Assembly: GCF_029227915.1 (NCBI RefSeq)
Contig: NC_079879.1
Coordinates: forward strand, 14,634,001-14,698,000
Source of the DNA: Hydractinia symbiolongicarpus
Lineage: Eukaryota > Cnidaria > Hydrozoa > Anthoathecata > Hydractiniidae
Length of the DNA stretch: 64,000 nucleotides
Direction: 5' to 3'
The notes beneath the pieces were generated by a model that worked only from the letters and a program-made list of their open reading frames with translations, made no database searches and was not told where the DNA came from. The position numbers were made by a program, and so were the translations under genes. Below, one piece after another: positions 51,102 through 63,108 of this stretch; the stretch's first letter is position 1; every line of letters starts with the position of its first letter.

Positions 51102-53647
51102 AATATCGCCTTTTGCAGTCTAATAAAGGCCTCACACGTAAATCACGTGGTTCCATTTGCCTGTGCAGGTTACCATTGGCCTAGTCCTTCCAGTCTCAAT
51201 GCGCTACAACGTCCCAAGTCGTTTTCATTAGTGTCGTTGCCTTAGAACACTCTTAACTACGTGCGCAGTCCTATAAAGGCTGTAATATGGCCTTTTGCAG
51301 TCTAATAAAGGCTTCACACGCAAATCACGTGGTTTCACCTGCCTGTGAAGGCTACCATTGGACTATTCCTTACAGTCTCAATGCGCTACAGCGTCCCAAG
51401 TCGTTTTCATTAGCGCCATTGCCTTACAACACTCTTAACTACGTGCACAGTCGTATAAAGGCTGTAATATGGCCTTTTGCAGTCTAATAAAGGCCTCATA
51501 CGTAAATCACGTGGTTCCATTTGCCTGTGCAGGTTACCATTGGACTATTCCTTTCAGTCTTAATGCGCTTTAACGTCCCAAGTCGTTTTCATTATCGCCG
51601 TTGCCTTACAACACTCTTAACTACGTTCACAGTCCTAAAAAGGCTGTAATATGGCATTTTGTAGTCTAATAAAGGCTTCACACGTAAATCACGTGATTTC
51701 ACCTGCCTGTGCAAGTTACCATTGGCCTAATCCTTCAAGTCTCAATGTGCTACAACGTCCCAGGTCGTTTTCATTAGCGCAGTTGCTTTACAACACTTTT
51801 AACTACATGCACAGTCCTATAAAGGCCGTAATATGGCCTTTTGGAGTCTAATAAAGGCTTCACACGTAAATCACGTGGTTTCACCTGCCTGCGCAGCTTA
51901 CCATTGGCCTAGTCCTTCCAGTCTCAATGCGCTACAACGTCCCAAGTCGTTTTCATTAGTGTCGTTGCCTTACAACACTCTTAACTACGTGCACAGTCCT
52001 ATAAAGGCTGTAATATGGCCTTTTGCAGTGTAATAAAGGCCTCACACGCAAATCACGTGGTTCCACCTGTCTGCGCAGCTTACCATTGGCCTAGTCCTTC
52101 CAGTCTCAATGCGCTATAACGTCCCAAGTCGTTTTCATTAGTGTCGTTGCCTTACAACACTCTTAACTACGTGCACAGTCCTATAAAGGCTGTAATATGG
52201 TCTTTGCAGTCTAATAAAGGCTTCACACGTAAATCACGTGATTTCACTTGCCTGCGCAGGTTACCTTTGGACTAATCGTTCCAGTCTCAATGTGCTACAA
52301 CGTTCCAAGATGTTTTCATTGGCGAAGTTGCCTTACAACACTCTTAACTACGTGCACAGTCCTATAAAGGCTGTAATATCGCCTTTTGCAGTCTAATGAA
52401 GGGCTCACACGTAAATCACGTGGTTCCATTTGCCTGTGCAGGTTACCATTGGACTATTCCTTCCAGTCTCATTGCGCTACAACGTCCCAAGTCGTTTTCA
52501 TTAGTGTCGTTGCCTTAGAACACTCTTAACTACGTGCGCAGTCCTATAAAGGCTGTAATATGGCCTTTTGCAGTCTAATAAAGGCTTCACACGCAAATCA
52601 CGTGGTTTCACCTGCCTGTGAAGGCTACCATTGGACTATTCCTTACAGTCTCAATGCGCTACAGCGTCCCAAGTCGTTTTCATTAGCGCCGTTGCCTTAC
52701 AACACTCTTAACTACGTGCACAGTCCTATAAAGGCTGTAATATGGCCTTTTGCAGTCTAATAAAGGCCTCATACGTAAATCACGTGGTTCCATTTGCCTG
52801 TGCAGGTTACCATTGGACTATTCCTTTCAGTCTTAATGCGCTTTAACGTCCCAAGTCGTTTTCATTATCGCCGTTGCCTTACAACATTCTTAACTACGTT
52901 CACAGTCCTAAAAAGGCTGTAATATGGCATTTTGTAGTCTAATAAAGGCTTCACACGTAAATCACGTGATTTCACCTGCCTGTGCAAGTTACCATTGGCC
53001 TAATCCTTCAAGTCTCAATGTGCTACAACGTCCCAGGTCGTTTTCATTAGCGCCGTTGCTTTACAACACTTTTAACTACATGCACAGTCCTATAAAGGCC
53101 GTAATATGGCCTTTTGGAGTCTAATAAAGGCTTCACACGTAAATCACGTGGTTTCACCTGCCTGCGCAGCTTACCATTGGCCTAGTCCTTCCAGTCTCAA
53201 TGCGCTACAACGTCCCAAGTCGTTTTCATTAGTGTCGTTGCCTTACAACACTCTTAACTACGTGCACAGTCCTATAAAGGCTGTAATATGGCCTTTTGCA
53301 GTGTAATAAAGGCCTCACACGCAAATCACGTGGTTCCACCTGTCTGCGCAGCTTACCATTGGCCTAGTCCTTCCAGTCTCAATGCGCTATAACGTCCCAA
53401 GTCGTTTTCATTAGTGTCGTTGCCTTACAACACTCTTAACTACGTGCACAGTCCTATAAAGGCTGTAATATGGTCTTTGCAGTCTCATAAAGGCTTCACA
53501 CGTAAATCACGTGATTTCACTTGCCTGCGCAGGTTACCTTTGGACTAATCGTTCCAGTCTCAATGTGCTACAACGTTCCAAGATGTTTTCATTGGCGAAG
53601 TTGCCTTACAACACTCTTAACTACGTGCACAGTCCTATAAAGGCTGT
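51102..53647 (+). repeat. Seven-monomer higher-order repeat, two copies of 1273 bp
   Basis: Copies at 51102-52374 and 52375-53647. Shared private variants include TGTGAAGGCTACC (near 51345 and 52618), CCTTTCAGTCTTAATGCGC, GCATTTTGTAGTC and TTTTGGAGTC. The first unit differs between copies (for example AATGAAGGGCTC in copy 2), and most other units look nearly identical. Confidence 0.87.
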
Positions 53648-56556
53648 AATATCGCCTTTTGCAGTCTAATAAATGCCTCACACGCAAATCACGTGATTTC
53701 ACTTGCCTGCGCAGGTTACCTTTGGACTAATCGTTCCTGTCTAAATGTGCTACAACGTCCCAAGATGTTTTCATTGGCGAAGTTGCCTTACAACACTCTT
53801 AACTACGTGCACAGTCCTATAAAGGCTGTAATATGGTCTTTGCAGTCTAATATAGGCTTCACACGTAAATCACGTGATTTCACCTGCCTGCGCAGGTTAC
53901 CTTTGGACTAATAGTTCCAGTCTCAATGTGCTACAACGTCCCAAGTCGTTTTCATTAGCGCCGTTGCTTTACAAAACTCTTAACTACGTGCATAATCCTA
54001 TAAAGGCTGTAATATGGCCTTCTGCAGTCTAATACAAGCCTCACACGTAAATCACGTGGTTCCATTAGCCCGTGCAAGTTACCATTGGCCTAATCCTTCA
54101 AGTCTCAATGTGCTACAACGTCCCAGGTCGTTTTCATTAGCGCCGTTGCCTTACAAAACTCTTAACTACGTGCATAATCCTATAAGGGCTGTAATATGGC
54201 CTTCTGCAGTCTAATACAAGCCTCACACGTAAATCACGTGGTTCCATTAGCCCGTGCAAGTTACCATTGGCCTAATCCTTCAAGTCTCAATGTGCTACAA
54301 CGTCCCAGGTCGTTTTCATTAGCGCCGTTGCCTTACAACACTTTTAACTACATGCACAGTCCTATAAAGGCTGTAATATGGCCTTTTGCAGTCTAATAAA
54401 GGCTTCCCACGTAAATCACGTGGTTTCACCTGCCTGCGCAGGTTACCTTTGGACTAATCGTTCCAGTCTCAATGCGCTACAACGTGCCAAGATGTTTTCA
54501 TTGGCGAAGTTGCCTTAGAACACTCTTAACTACGTGCACAGTCCTATAAAGGCTGTAATATGGCCTTTTGCAGTCTAATAAAGGCCTCATACGTAAATCA
54601 CGTGGTTCCACCTGTCTGCGCAGCTTACCATTGGCCTATTCCTTCCACTCTCAATGCGTTATAACGTCCCAAGTCGTTTTCATTAGTGTCGTTGCCTTAC
54701 AACACTCTTAACTACGTGCACAGCCCTATAAAGGCTGTAATATGGCCTTTTGCAGTCTAATAAAGGCCTCACACGCAAATCACGTGATTTCACTTGCCTG
54801 CGCAGGTTACCTTTGGACTAATCGTTCCTGTCTAAATGTGCTACAACGTCCCAAGATGTTTTCATTGGCGAAGTTGCCTTACAACACTCTTAACTACGTG
54901 CACAGTCCTATAAAGGCTGTAATATGGTCTTTGCAGTCTAATATAGGCTTCACACGTAAATCACGTGATTTCACCTGCCTGCGCAGGTTACCTTTGGACT
55001 AATAGTTCCAGTCTCAATGTGCTACAACGTCCCAAGTCGTTTTCATTAGCGCCGTTGCTTTACAAAACTCTTAACTACGTGCATAATCCTATAAAGGCTG
55101 TAATATGGCCTTCTGCAGTCTAATACAAGCCTCACACGTAAATCACGTGGTTCCATTAGCCCGTGCAAGTTACCATTGGCCTAATCCTTCAAGTCTCAAT
55201 GTGCTACAACGTCCCAGGTCGTTTTCATTAGCGCCGTTGCCTTACTAAACTCTTAACTACGTGCATAATCCTATAAGGGCTGTAATATGGCCTTCTGCAG
55301 TCTAATACAAGCCTCACACGTAAATCACGTGGTTCCATTAGCCCGTGCAAGTTACCATTGGCCTAATCCTTCAAGTCTCAATGTGCTACAACGTCCCAGG
55401 TCGTTTTCATTAGCGCCGTTGCCTTACAACACTTTTAACTACATGCACAGTCCTATAAAGGCTGTAATATGGCCTTTTGCAGTCTAATAAAGGCTTCCAA
55501 CGTAAATCACGTGGTTTCACCTGCCTGCGCAGGTTACCTTTGGAATAATCGTTCCAGTCTCAATGCGCTACAACGTGCCAAGATGTTTTCATTGGCGAAG
55601 TTGCCTTAGAACACTCTTAACTACGTGCACAGTCCTATAAAGGCTGTAATATGGCCTTTTGCAGTCTAATAAAGGCCTCACACGCAAATCACGTGGTTCC
55701 ACCTGTCTGCGCAGCTTACCATTGGCCTATTCCTTCCAGTCTCAATGCGTTATAACGTCCCAAGTCGTTTTCATTAGTGTCGTTGCCTTACAACACTCTT
55801 AACTACGTGCACAGCCCTATAAAGGCTGTAATATGGCCTTTTGCAGTCTAATAAAGGCCTCACACGCAAATCACGTGATTTCACTTGCCTGCGCAGGTTA
55901 CCTTTGGACTAATCGTTCCTGTCTAAATGTGCTACAACGTCCCAAGATGTTTTCATTGGCGAAGTTGCCTTACAACACTCTTAACTACGTGCACAGTCCT
56001 ATAAAGGCTGTAATATGGTCCTTGCAGTCTAATATAGGCTTCACACGTAAATCACGTGATTTCACCTGCCTGCGCAGGTTACCTTTGGACTAATAGTTCC
56101 AGTCTCAATGTGCTACAACGTCCCAAGTCGTTTTCATTAGCGCCGTTGCTTTACAAAACTCTTAACTACGTGCATAATCCTATAAAGGCTGAAATATGGC
56201 CTTCTGCAGTCTAATACAAGCCTCACACGTGAATCACGTGGTTCCATTAGCCCGTGCAAGTTACCATTGGCCTAATCCTTCAAGTCTCAATGTGCTACAA
56301 CGTCCCAGGTCGTTTTCATTAGCGCCGTTGCCTTACAACACTTTTAACTACATGCACAGTCCTATAAAGGCTGTAATATGGCCTTTTGCAGTCTAATAAA
56401 GGCTTCCAACGTAAATCACGTGGTTTCACCTGCCTGCGCAGGTTACCTTTGGAATAATCGTTCCAGTCTCAATGCGCTACAACGTGCCAAGATGTTTTCA
56501 TTGGCGAAGTTGCCTTAGAACACTCTTAACTACGTGCACAGTCCTATAAAGGCTGT
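53648..56556 (+). repeat. Six-monomer higher-order repeat, 1091 bp, 2.7 copies
   Basis: Copies start at 53648, 54739 and 55830. Unit order is an X unit (CACGTGATTTCACTTGCC, TGTCTAAATGTGC), G, Q, Q, A with TTCC near position 31, and P. Copies 1 and 2 share CCTATAAGGGCTG at the first Q's end. Copy 3 has one Q only and no P unit (727 bp), again a whole-unit loss. The doubled Q is itself a one-unit tandem duplication. Confidence 0.87.
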
Positions 56557-59500
56557 AATATGGCCTTTTGCAGTCTAATAAAGGCCTCACACGTAAATCA
56601 CGTGGTTCCATTTGCCTGTGCAAGTTACCATTGGCCTAGTCCTTCAAGTCTCAATGTGCTACAACGTCCCAGGTCGTTTTCATTAGCGCCGTTGCCTTAC
56701 AACACTTTTAACTACGTGCACAGTCCTATAAAGGCTGTAATATGGCCTTTTGCACTCTAATAAAGGCTTCACACGCAAATCACGTGGTTTCACCTGCCTG
56801 CGCAGGTTACCTTTGGAATAATCGTTCCAGTCTCAATGCGCTACAACGTCCCAAGATGTTTTCATTGGCGAAGTTGCCTTAGAACACTCTTAACTACGTG
56901 CACAGTCCTATAAAGGCTGTAATATGGCCTTTTGCAGTCTAATAAAGGCCTCACACGCAAATCACGTGATTTCACTTGCCTGCGCAGGTTACCTTTGGAC
57001 TAATCGTTCCAGTCTCAATGTGCTACAACGTCCCAAGATGTTTTCATTGGCGAAGTTGCCTTAGAACACTCTTAACTACGTGCATAATCCTATAAAGGCT
57101 GTAATATGGCCTTCTGCAGTCTAATAAAGGCCTCACACGTGAATCACGTGGTTCCATTTGCCTATGCAGGTTACCATTGGATTATTCCTTACAGTCTTAA
57201 TGCGCTACAGCGTCCCAAGTCGTTTTCATTAGCGCCGTTGCCTTACAACACTCCTAACTACGTGCACAGTCCTAAAAAGGCTGTAATATCGCCTTTTGCA
57301 GTCTTTTAAAGGCCTCACATGTAAATCACGTGGTTCCATTTGCCTGCGCAAGTTACCATTGGCGTAGTCCTTCAAGTCTCAATGTGCTACAACGTCCCAG
57401 GTCGTTTTCATTAGCGCCGTTGCCTTACAACACTTTTAACTACGTGCACAGTCCTATAAAGGCTGTAATATGGCCTTTTGCACCCTAATAAAGGCCTCAC
57501 ACGTAAATCACGTGGTTCCATTTGCCTGTGCAGGTTACCATTGGACTATTCCTTACAGTCTCAATGCATTAGAGCGTCCCAAGTCGTTTTCATTAGCGCC
57601 GTTGCCTTACAACACTCCTAACTACGTGCACAGTCGTATAAAGGCTGTAATATGGCCTTTTGCAGTCTAATAAAGGCCTCATACGTAAATCACGTGGTTT
57701 CACCTGCCTGCGCAGGTTACCTTTGGACTAATCGTTCCATTCTTAATGCGCTACAACGGCCCAAGTTGTTTTCATTGGCGAAGTTGCCTTAGAACTCTCT
57801 TAACTACGTGCACAGTCCTATGAAGGCTGTAATATGGCCTTTTGCAGTCTAATAAAGGCCTCACACGTAAATCATGTGGTTCCATCTGCCTGTGCAGGTT
57901 ACCAGTGGACTAGTCGTTCCAGTCTCAATGCGCTACAACGTCCCAAGTCGTTCTCATTTGCTCCGTTGCTTTACAACAATCTTAACTACGTGCACTGTCC
58001 TATAAAGGCTGTAATATGGCCTTTTGCACTCTAATAAAGGCTTCACACGCAAATCACGTGGTTTCACCTGCCTGCGCAGGTTACCTTTGGAATAATCGTT
58101 CCAGTCTCAATGCGCTACAACGTCCCAAGATGTTTTCATTGGCGAAGTTGCCTTAGAACACTCTTAACTACGTGCACAGTCCTATAAAGGCTGTAATATG
58201 GCCTTTTGCAGTCTAATAAAGGCCTCACACGCAAATCACGTGATTTCACTTGCCTGCGCAGGTTACCTTTGGTCTAATCGTTCCAGTCTCAATGTGCTAC
58301 AACGTCCCAAGATGTTTTCATTGGCGCCGTTGCCTTACAACACTTTTAACTACGTGCACAGTCCTATAAAGGCTGTAATATGGCCTTTTGCACTCTAATA
58401 AAGGCTTCACACGCAAATCACGTGGTTTCACCTGCCTGCGCAGGTTACCTTTGGAATAATCGTTCCAGTCTCAAAGCGCTACAACGTCCCAAGATGTTTT
58501 CATTGGCGAAGTTGCCTTAGAACACTCTTAACTACGTGCACAGTCCTATAAAGGCTGTAATATCGCCTTTTGCAGTCTAATAAAGGCCTCACACGTAAAT
58601 CACGTGGTTCCATTTGCCTATGCAGGTTACCATTGGAATAATCGTTCCAGTCTCAATGCGCTACAACGTCCCAAGATGTTTTCATTGGCGAAGTTGCCTT
58701 AAAACACTCTTAACTACGTGCACAGTCCTATAAAGGCTGTAATATGGCCTTTTGCAGTCTAATAAAGGCCTTACACGCAAATCACGTGATTTCACTTGCC
58801 TGCGCAGGTTACCTTTGGACTAATCGTTCCAGTCTCAATGTGCTACAACGTCCCAAGATGTTTTCATTGGCGCCGTTCCCTTACAACACTTTTAACTACG
58901 TGCACAGTCCTATAAAGGCTGTAACATGGCCTTTTGCACTCTAATAAAGGCTTCACACGCAAATCACGTGGTTTCACCTGCCTGCGCAGGTTACCATTGG
59001 ATTATTCCTTACAGTCTTAATGCTCTACAGCGTCCCAAGTCGTTTTCATTAGCACCGTTGCCTTACAACACTCCTAACTACGTGCACAGTCCTAAAAATG
59101 CTGTAATATCGCCTTTTGCAGTCTTTTAAAGGTCTCACACGTAAATCACGTGCTTCCATTTGCCTGTGCAGGTTACCATTGGACTATTCCTTCCAGTCTC
59201 ATTGCGCTTCAACGTCCCAAGTCGTTTTCATTATCGCCGTTGCCTTACAACACTCTTAACTACGTTCACAGTCCTACAAAGGCTGTAATATGGCCTTTTG
59301 CAGTCTTTTAAAGGTCTCACACGTAAATCACGTGCTTCCATTTGCCTGTGCAGGTTACCATTGGACTATTCCTTCCAGTCTCATTGCGCTTCAACGTCCC
59401 AAGTCGTTTTCATTATCGCCGTTGCCTTACAACACTCTTAACTACGTTCACAGTCCTACAAAGGCTGTAATATGGCCTTTTGCAGTCTTATAAAGGCTTC

Positions 59501-59832
59501 ACACGCAAATCACGTGGTTTCACCTGCCTGTGCAGGTTACCTTTGGACTAATCGTTCCAGTCTCAATGCGCTACAACGTCCCAAGATGTTTTCATTGGCG
59601 AAGTTGCCTTACAGCACTCTTAACTACGTGCACAGTCCTATAAAGGCTGTAATATCGCCTTTTGCAGTCTAATAAAGGCTTCACACGTAAATCACGTGAT
59701 TTCACCTGCCTGCGCAGGTTACCTTTGGACTAATCGTTCCAGTCTCAATGCGCTACAACGTCCCAAGATGTTTTCATTGGCGAAGTTGCCTTACAACACT
59801 CTTAACTACGTGCACAGTCCTATAAAGGCTGT
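56557..59832 (+). repeat. Eighteen-monomer mixed block
   Basis: Order begins F, A (TTTTGCACTC, GGAATAATCG), X, B-like, F with TCTTTTAAAGG, B-like, A, E. It then alternates the TTTTGCACTC-type A with X/F chimeras. The opening four units F-A-X-B reappear at 60743-61470 and 62381-63108. There is no net length change across this block, unlike the G-rich middle. Confidence 0.77.
59105..59468 (+). repeat. Single-monomer tandem duplication
   Basis: 59105-59286 and 59287-59468 are C-like units sharing TCTTTTAAAGGTCTC, CACGTGCTTCC, CTCATTGCGC and CCTACAAAGG. By eye they differ only at unit position 6 (AATATCG versus AATATGG). This is the youngest-looking event in the window. Confidence 0.88.
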
Positions 59833-61470
59833 AATATCGCCTTTTGCAGTCTAAAACATGCCTCACACGTAAATCACGTGGTTCTATTAGCCTGTGCAAG
59901 TTACCATTGTCCTAATCCTTCAAGTCTTAATGTGCTACAACATCCCAGGTCGTTTTCATTATCGCCGTTGCCTTACAACACTTTTAACTACATGCACAGT
60001 CCTATAAAGGCTGTAATATAGCCTTTTGCAGTCTAATAAAGACCTCACACGTAAATCACGTGGTTTCACCTGCCTGCGCAGGTTACCTTTGGACTAATCG
60101 TTTCATTCTTAATGCGCTACAACGTCCCAAGTTGTTTTCATCGGCGAAGTTGCCTTAGAACTCTCTTAACTACGTGCACAGTCCTATAAAGGCTGTAATA
60201 TGGCCTTTTGCAGTCTAATAAAGGCCTCACACGTAAATCACGTGGTTCCATCTGCCTGTGCAGGTTACCAGTGGACTAGTTGTTCCAGTCTCAATGCGCT
60301 ACAACGTCCCAAGTCGTTTTCATTTGCGCCGTTGCTTTACAACACTCTGAACTACGTGCACTGTCCTATAAAGGCTATAATATGGCCTTTTGCAGTCCAA
60401 TAAAGGCCTCACACGTAAAAAACGTGATTTCACCTGCCTGCGCACGTTACCTTTGGACTAATCGTTCCATTCTTAATGCGCTACAACGTCCCAAGTTGTT
60501 TTCATTGGCGAAGTTGCCTTAGAACTCTCTTAACTACGTGCACAGTCCTATAAAGGCTGTAATATGGCCTTTTGCAGTCTAATAAAGGCCTCACACGTAA
60601 ATCACGTGGTTTCACCTGGCTGCGCAGGTTACCTTTGGACTAATCGTTCCAGTCTCAATGCGCTACAACGTGCCAAGATGTTTTCATTGGCGAAGTTGCC
60701 TTAGAACACTCTTAACTGCGTGCACAGTCCTATAAAGGCTGTAATATGGCCTTTTGCAGTCTAATAAATGCCTCACACGTAAATCACGTGGTTCCATTTG
60801 CCTGCGCAAGTTACCATTGGCCTAGTCCTTCAAGTCTCAATGTGCTACAACGTCCCAGGTCGTTTTCATTAGCGCCGTTGCCTTACAACACTTTTAACTA
60901 CGTGCACAGTCCTATAAAGGCTGTAATATGGCCTTTTGCACTCTAATAAAGGCTTCACACGCAAATCACGTGGTTTCACCTGCCTGCGCAGGTTACCTTT
61001 GGAATAATCGTTCCAGTCTCAATGCGCTACAACGTCCCAAGATGTTTTCATTGGCGAAGTTGCCTTAGAACACTCTTAACTACGTGCACAGTCCTATAAA
61101 GGCTGTAATATGGCCTTTTGCAGTCTAATAAAGGCCTCACACGCAAATCACGTGATTTCACTTGCCTGCGCAGGTTACCTTTGGACTAATCGTTCCAGTC
61201 TCAATGTGCTACAACGTCCCAAGATGTTTTCATTGGCGAAGTTGCCTTAGAACACTCTTAACTACGTGCACAGTCCTATAAAGGCTGTAATATCGCCTTT
61301 TGCAGTCTAATAAAGGCCTCACACGTAAATCACGTGGTTCCATTTGCCTATGCAGGTTACCATTGGATTATTCCTTACAGTCTTAATGCGCTACAGAGTC
61401 CCAAGTCGTTTTCATTAGCGCCGTTGCCTTACAACACTCTTAACTACGTGCACAGTCCTATAAAGGCTGT
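59833..61470 (+). repeat. Nine-monomer higher-order repeat, copy 1 (1638 bp)
   Basis: Starts with a Q-like unit carrying TCTAAAACATGCC and ends with a B-like unit carrying CAGAGTCCC. It contains several private changes, all shared with copy 2: CTCTGAACTACG, TCCAATAAAGG with GTAAAAAACGTG, GCGCACGTTACC and CACCTGGCTGCG. Length is exactly 9 x 182. Confidence 0.9.
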
Positions 61471-63108
61471 AATATCGCCTTTTGCAGTCTAAAACATGCC
61501 TCACACGTAAATCACGTGGTTCTATTAGCCTGTGCAAGTTACCATTGTCCTAATCCTTCAAGTCTTAATGTGCTACAACATCCCAGGTCGTTTTCATTAG
61601 CGCCGTTGCCTTACAACACTTTTAACTACATGCACAGTCCTATAAAGGCTGTAATATAGCCTTTTGCAGTCTAATAAAGACCTCACACGTAAATCACGTG
61701 GTTTCACCTGCCTGCGCAGGTTACCTTTGGACTAATCGTTTCATTCTTAATGCGCTACAACGTCCCAAGTTGTTTTCATCGGCGAAGTTGCCTTAGAACT
61801 CTCTTAACTACGTGCACAGTCCTATAAAGGCTGTAATATGGCCTTTTGCAGTCTAATAAAGGCCTCACACGTAAATCACGTGGTTCCATCTGCCTGTGCA
61901 GGTTACCAGTGGACTAGTTGTTCCAGTCTCAATGCGCTACAACGTCCCAAGTCGTTTTCATTTGCGCCGTTGCTTTACAACACTCTGAACTACGTGCACT
62001 GTCCTATAAAGGCTATAATATGGCCTTTTGCAGTCCAATAAAGGCCTCACACGTAAAAAACGTGATTTCACCTGCCTGCGCACGTTACCTTTGGACTAAT
62101 CGTTCCATTCTTAATGCGCTACAACGTCCCAAGTTGTTTTCATTGGCGAAGTTGCCTTAGAACTCTCTTAACTACGTGCACAGTCCTATAAAGGCTGTAA
62201 TATGGCCTTTTGCAGTCTAATAAAGGCCTCACACGTAAATCACGTGGTTTCACCTGGCTGCGCAGGTTACCTTTGGACTAATCGTTCCAGTCTCAATGCG
62301 CTACAACGTGCCAAGATGTTTTCATTGGCGAAGTTGCCTTAGAACACTCTTAACTGCGTGCACAGTCCTATAAAGGCTGTAATATGGCCTTTTGCAGTCT
62401 AATAAATGCCTCACACGTAAATCACGTGGTTCCATTTGCCTGCGCAAGTTACCATTGGCCTAGTCCTTCAAGTCTCAATGTGCTACAACGTCCCAGGTCG
62501 TTTTCATTAGCGCCGTTGCCTTACAACACTTTTAACTACGTGCACAGTCCTATAAAGGCTGTAATATGGCCTTTTGCACTCTAATAAAGGCTTCACACGC
62601 AAATCACGTGGTTTCACCTGCCTGCGCAGGTTACCTTTGGAATAATCGTTCCAGTCTCAATGCGCTACAACGTCCCAAGATGTTTTCATTGGCGAAGTTG
62701 CCTTAGAACACTCTTAACTACGTGCACAGTCCTATAAAGGCTGTAATATGGCCTTTTGCAGTCTAATAAAGGCCTCACACGCAAATCACGTGATTTCACT
62801 TGCCTGCGCAGGTTACCTTTGGACTAATCGTTCCAGTCTCAATGTGCTACAACGTCCCAAGATGTTTTCATTGGCGAAGTTGCCTTAGAACACTCTTAAC
62901 TACGTGCACAGTCCTATAAAGGCTGTAATATCGCCTTTTGCAGTCTAATAAAGGCCTCACACGTAAATCACGTGGTTCCATTTGCCTATGCAGGTTACCA
63001 TTGGATTATTCCTTACAGTCTTAATGCGCTACAGAGTCCCAAGTCGTTTTCATTAGCGCCGTTGCCTTACAACACTCCTAACTACGTGCACAGTCCTAAA
63101 AAGGCTGT
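61471..63108 (+). repeat. Nine-monomer higher-order repeat, copy 2 (1638 bp)
   Basis: Nearly identical to copy 1. I saw a G at 61600 for T at 59962, plus changes limited to the 3' end of the last monomer (CACTCCTAAC and CCTAAAAAGG), which instead match 57103-57284. That end therefore looks like an exchange point with the 57-kb sequence. Confidence 0.9.
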
